A stretch of 64,000 nucleotides of DNA from JANJTB01 sp032027125 (GCA_032027125.1 JAVSMQ010000001.1:3768198-3832197); one strand, 5' to 3'. Shown: positions 42,452-52,651, numbered from the stretch's first letter. Numbers and translations are program-made. Notes: generated by a model from the sequence alone, not told the origin.

Positions 42452-44551
42452 ATGAAAAAAAATAGAATACATATTGTTTTAATAATCCTTATTATAATAA
42501 TACCCGAAATAATTTTGGGGCAAACTACTTTGAATAATACCGGAGGTACTATAAAAAATGGTGGTACTATCCGTGTAAAAAATGGTAATGCAAGTAATTT
42601 ACCGGATACTCTTGATGGCAGAGTTGAGTTCTTACAAGGTAATAATGATTCGCAACAAAGAATACCAAATATTGTTTATCATCAATTAGTGATTTCTAAT
42701 AAAGCAAGCAAACTTGTTTCTGATGAAAAGGCTGATGGTGGATTAGTAAGAAGCATAGTTGTAAGAGATTCGTTGATTGTGTCTGATAGTGCTATATTTA
42801 CAACAAGGTGGAGTGGAGTTAATTCAGAAGATGTACATGCAAAAGCATCTGTTACAAATACTGCGAAATTTACCGGAAAAAAGGATATGGTATTATCCGG
42901 TACTGACAAGACTCAGGATTTAATAGGTAACGGCAGTTTTTCACGAATTAGGGTTGAAAATCCTTTTGGCGTAGATGTTCGTGGAGGTGGTTTTCAATTA
43001 AATGAGCAGCTTACTTTAAAAAAAGGTGAGTTACGTAATTCCGCAGATAGTAATTTCATCATGGCAGACAGCACTCTGCTGATTCGTCATGTGGGAAGCA
43101 GTCTGGCTTACGAGCCTTCACTCGATAAACAGATTTCGGTTCATTACGATGGTACAGGCGACCTTACAACCGGTCCCGAAATACCCAAACAAAAAGATGC
43201 ACTTAAAAATTTAAATGTAAAAGTAAGCGGCACGCTTACATTAGACCGCAATGTAACGGTAGAGGATTCTCTGCATGTAGGTGCGATGATTTCTGCCTTA
43301 AAAGATACTCTTGCTCTTCAGGGCAGAACAAATCCTGTATTTTCAGGCGGTCCCGATATAGAAATAGCGGGTAATTTCAGACGCAATACACTCACAGCCG
43401 GCGACACAATAATGCTCAACAGCCCGAATATCTGGGTTTACTTCGAGGATGCAGCTTCAATGGGTACTCTTCGGAATCTTGTAAGTACCATATTGCCGAT
43501 GACATTCCATAATCTTCCGCTTGCTGATTCAAAAGTTCGCCGCGCCTATACGTTATTCGGCACAGATACCGACGGCAATGAAGTAACGGAAGGATTTGCC
43601 ATGGATTTCGGCTTTAAACACAGAGAAATAAACGACCCGAATAAAGACGAAAGCAACGGTTTGACAGCTTCGGAACTTGTTCTGCAGCAATGGCTTGATG
43701 ACGAGTGGATTGATATAGTGCCCAATCAGCCTATTTCATTAGATTTTGGTACAGGCTGGGCAATGGGAATGGTTCAGAAGTTGAATAAATTAGGTCAGTT
43801 TGCAATAGGTATGCCGAGTGCATCGCTTATGGCATTTACATTTCAGGCTACATTTTATCTCGAAGGTCCATATATAGCGGGCAGTCAGGGATTTATGAAG
43901 CATGAACTCTGGAGCCGCAATTTGATAGAACTTGCTGATTTAGCGGCATATCCTACAAATCTTGATACGAAACTCGCTCCTGATTTCCTGACACAGATAC
44001 CTGACTCAGTAGTTGATATAGTAGTGCTTGAATTCCGCACAGACCGTAACTCGCCGCCTTCTATAGTCAAGACCGGATTTTTGCGTTATGACGGTACATT
44101 TGTTGACCGCAACGGCAAGCCCGGAATAGAATTAAGAAAAGGTATTGATATTGACTCACAGGGCGCCAAATATCATGTGGTAGTCCGTCAGCGTAACCAC
44201 TCATCAGTAATAACCGACATGCCTGTTGATATAAATTTAGAGACAGAAGGTGTTGTGTATAATCTCAGCGACCCGGGTATGGTAGAGGGCGGCAGTGCAT
44301 CGTTGAAACTTGTATATTCGGGTGAAAACGGCAAAAAAGTGTTTGCACTGAAAGGCGGCTTCCTCGCCGACGACGCAGAAGGATTGAACAATCAGTTAAA
44401 TATGTTGAGTTATTATACAAGAAATATCGAACATCAAACCGCATTTGACTATTTCACCAGAATAGGCTATCTTAATGCCGACTACAACCTGAGCGGTATA
44501 GTCAACACCAAAGATTTCAACGTGACGTGGAATAACCGCGGACTGAAATAG
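42452..44551 (+). CDS. secreted beta-repeat protein with dockerin-like C-terminus
   Basis: A 699-residue exported protein with signal peptide (about 1-24, ending ILGQ). The N-terminal half (about 25-330) is a beta-rich region with repeated strand patterns such as NTGGTIKNGGTIRVKNG. The middle (about 330-460) is less repetitive. The C-terminal 40 residues contain LNADYNLSGIVNTKDFNVTW, resembling a single calcium-binding dockerin-type loop found at the end of many T9SS surface proteins; it may act in sorting or assembly. It lies 2 nt before the next gene, so they are co-transcribed. Function unknown beyond a surface role. Confidence 0.75.
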   Translation: MKKNRIHIVLIILIIIIPEIILGQTTLNNTGGTIKNGGTIRVKNGNASNLPDTLDGRVEFLQGNNDSQQRIPNIVYHQLVISNKASKLVSDEKADGGLVRSIVVRDSLIVSDSAIFTTRWSGVNSEDVHAKASVTNTAKFTGKKDMVLSGTDKTQDLIGNGSFSRIRVENPFGVDVRGGGFQLNEQLTLKKGELRNSADSNFIMADSTLLIRHVGSSLAYEPSLDKQISVHYDGTGDLTTGPEIPKQKDALKNLNVKVSGTLTLDRNVTVEDSLHVGAMISALKDTLALQGRTNPVFSGGPDIEIAGNFRRNTLTAGDTIMLNSPNIWVYFEDAASMGTLRNLVSTILPMTFHNLPLADSKVRRAYTLFGTDTDGNEVTEGFAMDFGFKHREINDPNKDESNGLTASELVLQQWLDDEWIDIVPNQPISLDFGTGWAMGMVQKLNKLGQFAIGMPSASLMAFTFQATFYLEGPYIAGSQGFMKHELWSRNLIELADLAAYPTNLDTKLAPDFLTQIPDSVVDIVVLEFRTDRNSPPSIVKTGFLRYDGTFVDRNGKPGIELRKGIDIDSQGAKYHVVVRQRNHSSVITDMPVDINLETEGVVYNLSDPGMVEGGSASLKLVYSGENGKKVFALKGGFLADDAEGLNNQLNMLSYYTRNIEHQTAFDYFTRIGYLNADYNLSGIVNTKDFNVTWNNRGLK

Positions 44552-44553
44552 GT

Positions 44554-45915
44554 ATGCGTAACAACTTATACATAAAAATATTAGCCGGATGCTTAGTATT
44601 ACTTGCCGGATGGTCACAGTCATACTCACAGACCATTATGTTAGAAGATACTCTCGCACTATTAGAAATTAATAATTCCCAATACATAGACCCGCAGCAT
44701 CTTCAATTTGACCTGTTACTAAAAAGGCATTCCAATAAGTGGCTTAAGTTTGTAAATGGTACTTTTACATTTACATTTGCAGACACATCGAAATTTAAAA
44801 TCCGACAGGGAAACATTGCTATTAATCAGTTACGTACTCAGTTGATACAGGATGTAGTTCCGGGAAATTTAATTCCTGTAAGGGGTTACCGGACAGATTT
44901 TCAGATATACGACGGCAGAGTGAGTATAACGGTTTTGGGACCCCAGAAATATGACGATTGCGATTTTGTAGATGAAGCCAGACCCTTGCTTATAGGTACA
45001 TTCGTAATAAGCACAACCGAGCCGGAAGTATTACCTGATTACAGAATAATTTGGATGAAACCTTATGCGTGGTATCAGGCTTGTTCATTCAAACAGCGTG
45101 CTGATTCTACGACAACAGACGGCCTAATTTGGTTATACAGCGATGATAACGCACCGATGGAAGACAGCACTGGGGCAGCAATAATTGAAGACGACAGTAC
45201 ATCAGTTACTGCAGCATTTATAAACGACACGACCGACCATAAGCTGATACTAAATGATTTTCGGGCTGAATATATCGGTCAGTTGTATTCAAAATATGAC
45301 TGGAATACGAAACAGGAATTTAAAATTGTCGGTTATACTGTCATGCGCGGTCTGAAAATGCCGGGCGAAGAAAATATATCGTTCGACCAGATTGAAGCAA
45401 CATGGAGACCCGGAGACAAATATAATCCTGAGTTGGTCGTTCCTTTCAATAATCCTAATCCAAAAGTCTATGGATTTTATCCTGATACTGTTGAGTTTAG
45501 GGGTGGAGATTATTGTTATACTCTGCATGGTTCTTTTTTGGATGAATTAGGTGTGATTTACGATATGGCTTTGGATACGGCATGTATTTCAATTCCAAGG
45601 TCTGTAATCTCCTTTGCTTCGGCATCGCCTGAGGTATTTACTTCTGAGACTACGATAACATATACTGTTTCGGATGATGTATATCTGACAGCTTTTGTGT
45701 CGGATTTACTCGGAAAGGAATTAAAGAAGTTGTCTGTTCCGGAGTGGGGTCTGCTCGACAGAAAGGAAGTGAAACAAGGTTCGTATCATTTTGTTTTCAA
45801 AGCGCCTGACCTTGCATCACAGGGATTTTACAACATACGTTTTGTTGCACATCCGATAAATGACCCTTCGGTAGAAGAATCAAGAGCCGATGTTAAACTG
45901 CAGCTTGTTAAATAG
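44554..45915 (+). CDS. secreted protein of the surface operon, FlgD-like Ig C-terminus
   Basis: A 453-residue exported protein with signal peptide (about 1-25, ending SYSQ). No domain is recognised in residues 26-350, which are mixed beta strands. Residues about 365-450 look like a FlgD-type Ig domain (TITYTVSDDVYLTAFVSDLL). That domain replaces a T9SS sorting domain in some family proteins. It starts 2 nt after the preceding gene and is followed after 25 bp by the WD40 protein, so its job is probably linked to the surface proteins on either side. Confidence 0.7.
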   Translation: MRNNLYIKILAGCLVLLAGWSQSYSQTIMLEDTLALLEINNSQYIDPQHLQFDLLLKRHSNKWLKFVNGTFTFTFADTSKFKIRQGNIAINQLRTQLIQDVVPGNLIPVRGYRTDFQIYDGRVSITVLGPQKYDDCDFVDEARPLLIGTFVISTTEPEVLPDYRIIWMKPYAWYQACSFKQRADSTTTDGLIWLYSDDNAPMEDSTGAAIIEDDSTSVTAAFINDTTDHKLILNDFRAEYIGQLYSKYDWNTKQEFKIVGYTVMRGLKMPGEENISFDQIEATWRPGDKYNPELVVPFNNPNPKVYGFYPDTVEFRGGDYCYTLHGSFLDELGVIYDMALDTACISIPRSVISFASASPEVFTSETTITYTVSDDVYLTAFVSDLLGKELKKLSVPEWGLLDRKEVKQGSYHFVFKAPDLASQGFYNIRFVAHPINDPSVEESRADVKLQLVK

Positions 45916-45940
45916 TACTTTGTATTCTGATTGAAAAAAA

Positions 45941-47845
45941 TTGAAAAATATATTTATAATAATATTGTTTTTGCTTTCCGGCATCAGCATCCTTGCTCAG
46001 GATGCCGCAATTCTGTATCCTGCATCCGATACTAAAATTTATCCCTCTGAAACCATTGAAATATTATGGTCCAATCCAAAATTCAGACCTATTGATTTAT
46101 ATTACAGACTTGACATGCAGGCTTGGATATTAATTGAAAGCGATTTACTGCAAAATAGTTATATATGGACAGTTCCACAGACCAATGCTCAGAAAATATC
46201 TTTTAAAGTAACATATTCTGTAATTGATACACCTGAACTTTACTGGCATCAGGAAAATGCGAGTACAAAGGAGATTAGAGCAGGTTTATTCAGTCCATCC
46301 GGTAAAAGAATTTTGACCGGTTCGGCAGATAATATTGTCAGATTATGGGATTTTGACCTAAAAAGTCTGCTATACGAAGTTAATCTCGATACAATCGGGA
46401 ATTTGCTGTATTCAGTGCCTTACAGCGATGATATAGCTTTTGTGTCCCTTGACGAATATCTTGCACGGTTAGATTTCTCAAGCGTAGATATTATCAGCAA
46501 TGTAATCAGTATTGGTTCGGCGGTCAGGGCTTTAGACTGCACGGGAAAAAACGGAGGGATGGTAGCTGCTTCATCATTGGACGGTTATGTGTATATATTT
46601 GACACAGATTTGAATTTCCTGAAAAAGTTTCAATCTACAAGTAGTGAAAATTTATATTCAGTAAGATTCAGCCGAGACGGCAAGTTAATTTGCCTGTCTG
46701 ATTATGAAGGAGTAATAGACTGTTATGACATCGAAACCGGCGAACTTATATTCAGCGGTTCGGGGCATGGTGCCAATCAGCAGAATACCGTCGTCTGGTC
46801 AGTTGATATAAGTCCTGACAATACAACTGTTTTATCAGGCGGTGTGGATGCTACAGTCAGATTATGGTCGGTTTTTGATGAAAGTGAAATAAATAAATTT
46901 GTTCGACATTCCGGACACGTGCGTTCTGTCAGATATTCGCCGGACGGAATGAGTTTTATATCTGGCTCACTTGACGGAATGCTGCGACATTATGATGCAT
47001 TGGCTCAGTACGAAAATGAAAACATAGCAATTAACCACGGCAGCGGAATATTATCAGTGGATTATTATCCGAATTCTGACTATATCATCAGTTCAGGCAG
47101 GGGAAATGATTTCAAAGTATGGCGTATATTCGAATCCGTTCTGTCTCAGGATGTTGTTGAATCGCAAATAATCAGAAAAATCGGTTTGCGCATACCGCAT
47201 TTATTTGTTAACCTGAATGAAAATTTCAATCTACCGGTTTTATCTGATTATAAAAAGTCTGAAACACTATTTTCAAAAAATAAATTCAATTTATCTTTAA
47301 AAATTGAAATCCCCGTTTTAATAGTAGATGTTGAGCAATTAGGAGAAATCCAAACAGGCATAACTTATGATACGCTTGAGCTCGAAACTGAATTTGACAT
47401 TACGATGGATACAGTTATCAATCTGAATGCGTTCTCGCTGCTTGGACCGACCAATTACGGAGATTTGAGATTGTTGGAGGTTAGCTCTGACAGTGAACTT
47501 GAAATCGAAACAGATGACGGCTCTGTTACTATATCGGACGACTGCGGAGGTACTACCGGAAGAGGTGTGCAGGTTTCCGGTAATCTTCCGGGTCTGAAGG
47601 TTAGTCCAAACCCTGCAAGTGATATTCTGCACCTGAGTGTTGATGTAGTTGAAGATAGTGAATATACTATCAAAATAACCGATTATTCCGGAAAAGCATC
47701 GTTGATAAATGATAGATTATATCTGCGTTCCGGATTTCACGAATTGACTGTCAATACTTCGGAATTACATGACGGAGTATATTTTTTGATTTTCTCGAAT
47801 AATAGAGTTATTTTTACACGGAAAATAATTATTAAAAATAAATGA
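45941..47845 (+). CDS. secreted WD40 beta-propeller protein with T9SS sorting domain
   Basis: A 634-residue exported protein. The start is a TTG, the only codon that gives a signal peptide (KNIFIIILFLLSGISILAQ); no ATG lies near it. After an Ig-like segment (about 25-95) come WD40 repeats to about 400, for example LTGSADNIVRLWDF and SGGVDATVRLWSV. A linker region (about 400-540) follows, then a T9SS sorting domain (about 550-634) starting KVSPNPASDILHLSVD. It is encoded between the FlgD-like protein and the OmpA protein, with gaps of 25 and 22 nt. A scaffold role on the cell surface is likely. Confidence 0.82.
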   Translation: MKNIFIIILFLLSGISILAQDAAILYPASDTKIYPSETIEILWSNPKFRPIDLYYRLDMQAWILIESDLLQNSYIWTVPQTNAQKISFKVTYSVIDTPELYWHQENASTKEIRAGLFSPSGKRILTGSADNIVRLWDFDLKSLLYEVNLDTIGNLLYSVPYSDDIAFVSLDEYLARLDFSSVDIISNVISIGSAVRALDCTGKNGGMVAASSLDGYVYIFDTDLNFLKKFQSTSSENLYSVRFSRDGKLICLSDYEGVIDCYDIETGELIFSGSGHGANQQNTVVWSVDISPDNTTVLSGGVDATVRLWSVFDESEINKFVRHSGHVRSVRYSPDGMSFISGSLDGMLRHYDALAQYENENIAINHGSGILSVDYYPNSDYIISSGRGNDFKVWRIFESVLSQDVVESQIIRKIGLRIPHLFVNLNENFNLPVLSDYKKSETLFSKNKFNLSLKIEIPVLIVDVEQLGEIQTGITYDTLELETEFDITMDTVINLNAFSLLGPTNYGDLRLLEVSSDSELEIETDDGSVTISDDCGGTTGRGVQVSGNLPGLKVSPNPASDILHLSVDVVEDSEYTIKITDYSGKASLINDRLYLRSGFHELTVNTSELHDGVYFLIFSNNRVIFTRKIIIKNK

Positions 47846-47867
47846 TTTCTTTTGGAACTTTTTAAAA

Positions 47868-49337
47868 ATGTTGTTCAAACTGCTTAAATACCCAATATTA
47901 CTTGTGTTTATTGTTAGTGTTTCATTATCGCAAGCGCCAAAAGGCGAAGTAGAGTCATATCAGATTATACCCGGCGGAAGTGGTGATACATTGAAGTTAA
48001 ACAGAACTTACGGCACTTGGTGGTATGGTTTTCAGGGCGGATTGCAATTTAATTATTTTTTCGGGAAATTAAACGTATCTTCAACAAATCAGCCCGGTAA
48101 TCCCTTTAATACATATACAGGATATAATTCAGCTGCCGGCGGAGGATTTTTCATCGGCGGTTTGATGGAATGGAAATCTATCGGTGAGAAATGGGGCGGG
48201 ATGCTGGGAGTGAATTTTTATGACAAAAGATTTTTCGTGGGTACTGTCAATCCATTTGTGGACAGTTCTGTAGAAATTAGTTCCGGGTTTACTCAAATTG
48301 GTATTTCACCGTCAGTTAAGTACCATTTGCCGATAGAAGGTCTTCATCTTTCGGCAGGAATGAACTTGGATATCATGCTTGACAACTCAGGCAGCCAGTA
48401 TATGAGATATAAAAACACAGGTCAGATAACTGAAGAATTTAAAGTCAATTTTAAAGAACCTCTTCTGGGTTATGGTTTAAATTTTGGAATCGGTTTTAAT
48501 TATTTTATTGCAGATTATAAAAACAAAGCACGCATACTCATAACACCATTTGCAGAAATTAATATCCGGAGTTCGATGGTAAATGATAATTCATCAAACT
48601 GGAATTCGGCTGTAATAAGATTGGGCATAGCAGTTAAATTCGGAAATGATAATATTAATTATGATACCCTTGAATTTGACCCGACTTATGAGGCACCTCC
48701 CCAAATTTTAGCTGAAACACATAAGGGAGAAGGCGTTTTATTCAATACCGTAATTCCGATAGAGGACAGACCTGCAGGAATAATTCAATACTTAGCTTCC
48801 TCTCAGGTCAGTGCTGAAATTGTTGAGATTATAAAAGACAGTAATAATAAATCTGAGGTTATTGCAGCATCTTTACCCCAGAAGAAAGCTGTTAATCCCA
48901 AAAGGGAGTTTCCTACTTCAATAACTAAATCAGTTGTAACGTTACCATCAGGCAAAACTATCAATACTAAATCAGAAAATATTGAAAATCCTGCTTCAAA
49001 AGTTGATAAAAAGGTTGTATTATATCCAACATCATCGTCAACTGAGATTCCTTCGGAACTTAAGAAATTATTAGATGCAGCAGCAGATTATCTGTTCTTA
49101 AATCCACATTCAAGAATAATTTTAATAGGTCATTCGGATGCACAAGGTACAATGGAACAAATTGCAACCCGTGCTAAGGAGAGAGCCCGAAATGCAGAAA
49201 AGTATTTGTTAAGTATAAATGTTCCGAAAGGAAGGATAATAGCTAACTGGAAAGGTGCTCTTCAGGGAGTAGCTCCAAATAATACTGAAGAAGGCAGACG
49301 ACAGAACCGTCGTGTAGAAATAATTATTGAGGATTAA
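47868..49337 (+). CDS. OmpA-family outer membrane protein
   Basis: A 489-residue protein with signal peptide (about 1-23) and an N-terminal beta-barrel region (about 30-260) like that of outer-membrane channels. A linker of about 120 residues rich in Ser/Lys/Pro follows, then an OmpA-like peptidoglycan-binding domain (about 385-489) with LIGHSDAQGT and NRRVEIIIED; the expected Asp and Arg are present. It probably anchors the surface complex to the wall. The response regulator gene follows after 12 nt. Confidence 0.88.
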   Translation: MLFKLLKYPILLVFIVSVSLSQAPKGEVESYQIIPGGSGDTLKLNRTYGTWWYGFQGGLQFNYFFGKLNVSSTNQPGNPFNTYTGYNSAAGGGFFIGGLMEWKSIGEKWGGMLGVNFYDKRFFVGTVNPFVDSSVEISSGFTQIGISPSVKYHLPIEGLHLSAGMNLDIMLDNSGSQYMRYKNTGQITEEFKVNFKEPLLGYGLNFGIGFNYFIADYKNKARILITPFAEINIRSSMVNDNSSNWNSAVIRLGIAVKFGNDNINYDTLEFDPTYEAPPQILAETHKGEGVLFNTVIPIEDRPAGIIQYLASSQVSAEIVEIIKDSNNKSEVIAASLPQKKAVNPKREFPTSITKSVVTLPSGKTINTKSENIENPASKVDKKVVLYPTSSSTEIPSELKKLLDAAADYLFLNPHSRIILIGHSDAQGTMEQIATRAKERARNAEKYLLSINVPKGRIIANWKGALQGVAPNNTEEGRRQNRRVEIIIED

Positions 49338-49349
49338 TGGAAATTTATT

Positions 49350-49721
49350 ATGTCAAATTCTAATTCAGTCTGTATTATTGAAGACAATATGCCAATCAGG
49401 AAATTGTTTTCAACATTGCTTCAAAAAAATGGTTTTATTGTATTTGGTTTCGACAATGCTTTAGATGGTATTGAGTGGCTTAAACTCAATGTACCCGCAG
49501 TAATTGTCATGGATATTTTACTGCCGGGGCTCAGCGGTCAGGAAGCTGTTAAAATTATAAGAGAATTACCCGGTTATGAAAATATTCCCGTTGTTGCAGT
49601 AACAGGACTGGCGACGTTTACTGACAGAGACAAACTGCTTGGCTCGGGGTTTAATCATTACATCGCCAAACCTGTTAATGTAGTTACTTTTGCTCAGGAA
49701 ATTATTAATTGTATTCAATAA
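49350..49721 (+). CDS. stand-alone response regulator receiver
   Basis: A 123-residue receiver domain without an output domain. The phosphorylation site Asp is in VIVMDILLPG (about residue 51), with the acidic pair near the N-terminus (IIED) and the conserved Lys in IAKPVN (about 107). It may act by protein contact, as CheY does, or as a relay. It lies between the OmpA and sensor genes with gaps of 12 and 24 nt, so it should be coupled to that sensor. Confidence 0.9.
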   Translation: MSNSNSVCIIEDNMPIRKLFSTLLQKNGFIVFGFDNALDGIEWLKLNVPAVIVMDILLPGLSGQEAVKIIRELPGYENIPVVAVTGLATFTDRDKLLGSGFNHYIAKPVNVVTFAQEIINCIQ

Positions 49722-49745
49722 GTATATAAGCCGAATTTATAAATT

Positions 49746-51968
49746 ATGAAAAATCAAATAAAAAAATCATACGATCTGATTTTAAATCAAATATCACATA
49801 AAAAAAAGGGTGTTTTTTCAATAAGAAAAACATATCCTGCTTATATCATACTTGTTGTATTACTGATAACAAGCTTCTTCGTAAGGATGTTAACCGAAAA
49901 CAGCGTAAAAACGAATCTGATAAATGATTTTAATAATTCTTCTACTTCTGTAATGAACAAAATGTCAGCTCATTATTATAAGCAGATTGAAGTTCTTAAT
50001 GCCATGAACGGGTTGTATGATGTTCTGATTGAAGTAGTCAGCGATTATTTCGAATTATATGCTGCTATTCCTACCAAGACTTATAAATCAATCTTGAGTG
50101 TATCATATATACCAAAAGTACCTGACAATGATTTGGATGATTTTATTTTGAAAGCCATGGGTCTTGGATATTTTGATTTTAAATTGAAAACAGAAGGAAA
50201 AAACGACTTTTATTACCCTTTCCTTAATATTGTTCCTCTGGAAAAAAATACACATAGATTAGGCTTAGACCTCGGAAGAGATGAAATTGCCATGAAAGCT
50301 ATTAAGAGGGCTCGCGATAAAAATGTTATGACTGCTTCCGAAGCATATAATATCAGAAAACCGGATACTTTTGGGTTATATATTTTCTATCCTATCTACA
50401 ATAGCCAGTCAGACCGTTCAAACTTAGAACAAAGAAAAAAGAACTTTCAGGCAGTTCTGAGTTTGGAGATTGATATCCGGCAATTTGTAAAAGAAGCTCT
50501 TACGGTAGAGGCAATTGACAGAGATAAATTAGAACTGAGTGATAGTACCATAATTTTTGAAATCATAGGCTTAAATGATAAAAAAGAGGAATACAACGTT
50601 TATAAGACTGATAATTATAAATTATTATCCGAATTCAAACCTATGTTGACAAATGAAAGTAATTTGCGGTTAGCAGATAATGATTTTATCGTTCGGTTTT
50701 ATTCAATTCCGGGTTATGGAGGAAAATTTCAGGAACTTCTTCCCACTATTGTATTAATCATTTCAATTATACTCAGCATTGCATTTTTTGGTTTTGTAAT
50801 CACTCAGATAACAAACAAAGCCAGAGCTCAGGAAATTGCAGTTGAAATTACAAAAACACAAAGAAGAATAGTGGATTCTTCAAATGACATCATAGCCATT
50901 CTTGATAATTCGATGATATGGAAAACCATGAATCCTGCTTCGATTGCTATTTTTGGTGTAGAAGCAGATGAAATGCCCGGCAGGTCGTTTTCAGATTTTC
51001 TTGAAGAACCAAAAATTATTGAAACAATTATTCAGTCCCGAAATGAAAGTGCAGATGACCATACTGAAAGAATGGATTTGAGAATGAAAAAGGCTAATGG
51101 TGAATCTGTTTGGGTTAACTGGAGTTTTACTTTTTCAAAACATGACGACGTTACTTATTGTATAGGTCGTGATGTCTCATACGAAAAAGCTGTTGAGGAG
51201 AATGTAAGAATTCGGAGCAAACAAATTGAAACGGCAGAGATTTTCTCACATGAAGCAAATTTTACGAAATCTTATTTTATGAAAGAAATGAGTCACCAGT
51301 TACGTAACTCCTTAACCGGTATAATAGGTTATACTGCACTATTACAGCAGAAGTTGTATGATAATCAGGAAGAATTCGATGATTATGTTGAGTTAGCAGC
51401 CGAAAGCAGTGAAGAACTGTTTACTTACATTATTGATATAGATGAAGCAGCCAGACTTAATGAAGCTGACACAAGCGGGTTTGTAATCAGCAATGTCAAT
51501 GTCGGAAATACGCTTGCAGAATGCATTGAGGATTTAAAATCTGATGATACTGTCAAATTTAGAAATATGGAAATTAATATAAGCAACAATAATCCAATAG
51601 CTACAATTCCTGTTTATGAAAATTATCTGATTCAGGTTCTTAAGGATTCTCTGATGATATTATCTGCAGGGGCTGAATCCATGAGTTATGAAATTAATAT
51701 TGAAGACAATCCTTATGACGGTGTTGTTGAAATTCAGATACTTAGCTCCGGGAACAAGGTTGTTTTTGATTTATTCGAAATTTATAAAAATAATTCACTT
51801 AATATTATCGAAGTCCTGGAAAAAGATGTCGAGGATGTATTAATTAAAATTACCAGAGTTGCATCAAATATGCGTATGTTAAGAGGTGGTTTTAAAGTTG
51901 ACAGCTTTGGACCCGAAGATGGTAATTTAATTTCAATTATGTTTAAAGGCACAAAAAAGAATATTTAA
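49746..51968 (+). CDS. CHASE-PAS sensor histidine kinase with degenerate ATPase domain
   Basis: A 740-residue membrane sensor. Helix one (about 32-52) and helix two (about 330-352) enclose a periplasmic CHASE-type ligand domain with GLGYFDFKLKTEG and AYNIRKPDTFGLYIFYP. A PAS domain follows (about 365-480). The dimerisation helix carries SHQLRNSLTGIIGYT near 520, with the expected His. The C-terminal 160 residues lie where an ATPase domain should be, but I see no N-box or glycine motifs, so kinase activity is doubtful. It may act as a phosphatase, a scaffold, or a partner for another kinase. It is the last gene of the surface operon. Confidence 0.85.
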   Translation: MKNQIKKSYDLILNQISHKKKGVFSIRKTYPAYIILVVLLITSFFVRMLTENSVKTNLINDFNNSSTSVMNKMSAHYYKQIEVLNAMNGLYDVLIEVVSDYFELYAAIPTKTYKSILSVSYIPKVPDNDLDDFILKAMGLGYFDFKLKTEGKNDFYYPFLNIVPLEKNTHRLGLDLGRDEIAMKAIKRARDKNVMTASEAYNIRKPDTFGLYIFYPIYNSQSDRSNLEQRKKNFQAVLSLEIDIRQFVKEALTVEAIDRDKLELSDSTIIFEIIGLNDKKEEYNVYKTDNYKLLSEFKPMLTNESNLRLADNDFIVRFYSIPGYGGKFQELLPTIVLIISIILSIAFFGFVITQITNKARAQEIAVEITKTQRRIVDSSNDIIAILDNSMIWKTMNPASIAIFGVEADEMPGRSFSDFLEEPKIIETIIQSRNESADDHTERMDLRMKKANGESVWVNWSFTFSKHDDVTYCIGRDVSYEKAVEENVRIRSKQIETAEIFSHEANFTKSYFMKEMSHQLRNSLTGIIGYTALLQQKLYDNQEEFDDYVELAAESSEELFTYIIDIDEAARLNEADTSGFVISNVNVGNTLAECIEDLKSDDTVKFRNMEINISNNNPIATIPVYENYLIQVLKDSLMILSAGAESMSYEINIEDNPYDGVVEIQILSSGNKVVFDLFEIYKNNSLNIIEVLEKDVEDVLIKITRVASNMRMLRGGFKVDSFGPEDGNLISIMFKGTKKNI

Positions 51969-52030
51969 ATCTGCTGATTGATAATGGAGGCTGATTATAA
52001 TAGTTTTTCAAAAATCTTTTTTGACAAAAA

Positions 52031-52651
52031 TTAAAACAGTGTTTCCTGTTTAACAATAATATTTTTTACAAATGATTTCCTGTGCAACGGGCAGAGTCCG
52101 TATTTTTCAATTGCCTGGAAATGGAAATCAGTCGGATAGCCCTTGTGTTTATCAAAACCGTAACGCGGGTATAATAATGACTGCTTTATCATCCAGTCGT
52201 CGCGTGTGACCTTTGCAATGATAGATGCTGCGGCAATGGATACCGAAATGCCGTCACCCTTTACTATTGTTGTGTAAGGAATATCGTATTCAGTGAAATA
52301 ATTTCCGTCAATTAATATATGCTGAGGCACTACTCTTAATCCGTTAAGTGCAATTTTCATAGCTTTGACCGCTGCCTGCAAAATATTGATTTCATCAATT
52401 TCTTCGGCATCTACAAAACCAACAGATACATCAAGAGCATTTTTATAGATTATTTCGAATAGTTTTCTTCTGTTTTTGTCAGTCATTTTTTTTGAATCAT
52501 TTAAACCTGTTATCAGTGTGGTTGGTTCCATAATAACCGCTGCTGCAACAACAGGACCTGCCAGCGGTCCGCGTCCGGCTTCATCAACACCGGCTGCTAA
52601 TTGATTCTGATTCCAATAGATTTCCTCATGTTCCTGATTAGGAAAAATCAT
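52031..52651 (-). CDS. rnhB: ribonuclease HII
   Basis: Removes RNA from RNA-DNA hybrids and single ribonucleotides from DNA. The 206-residue protein has the typical length and begins its catalytic domain with AGVDEAGRGPLAGPVVAAAV, giving the first two acidic ligands (D and E of DEAGRG). The other acidic residues are in NDSKKMTDKNR and LIDGNYF. It lies 67 bp after folE on the same strand; a promoter between them was not clearly seen. The convergent sensor gene ends 62 bp away. Confidence 0.95.
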   Translation of the reverse strand: MIFPNQEHEEIYWNQNQLAAGVDEAGRGPLAGPVVAAAVIMEPTTLITGLNDSKKMTDKNRRKLFEIIYKNALDVSVGFVDAEEIDEINILQAAVKAMKIALNGLRVVPQHILIDGNYFTEYDIPYTTIVKGDGISVSIAAASIIAKVTRDDWMIKQSLLYPRYGFDKHKGYPTDFHFQAIEKYGLCPLHRKSFVKNIIVKQETLF

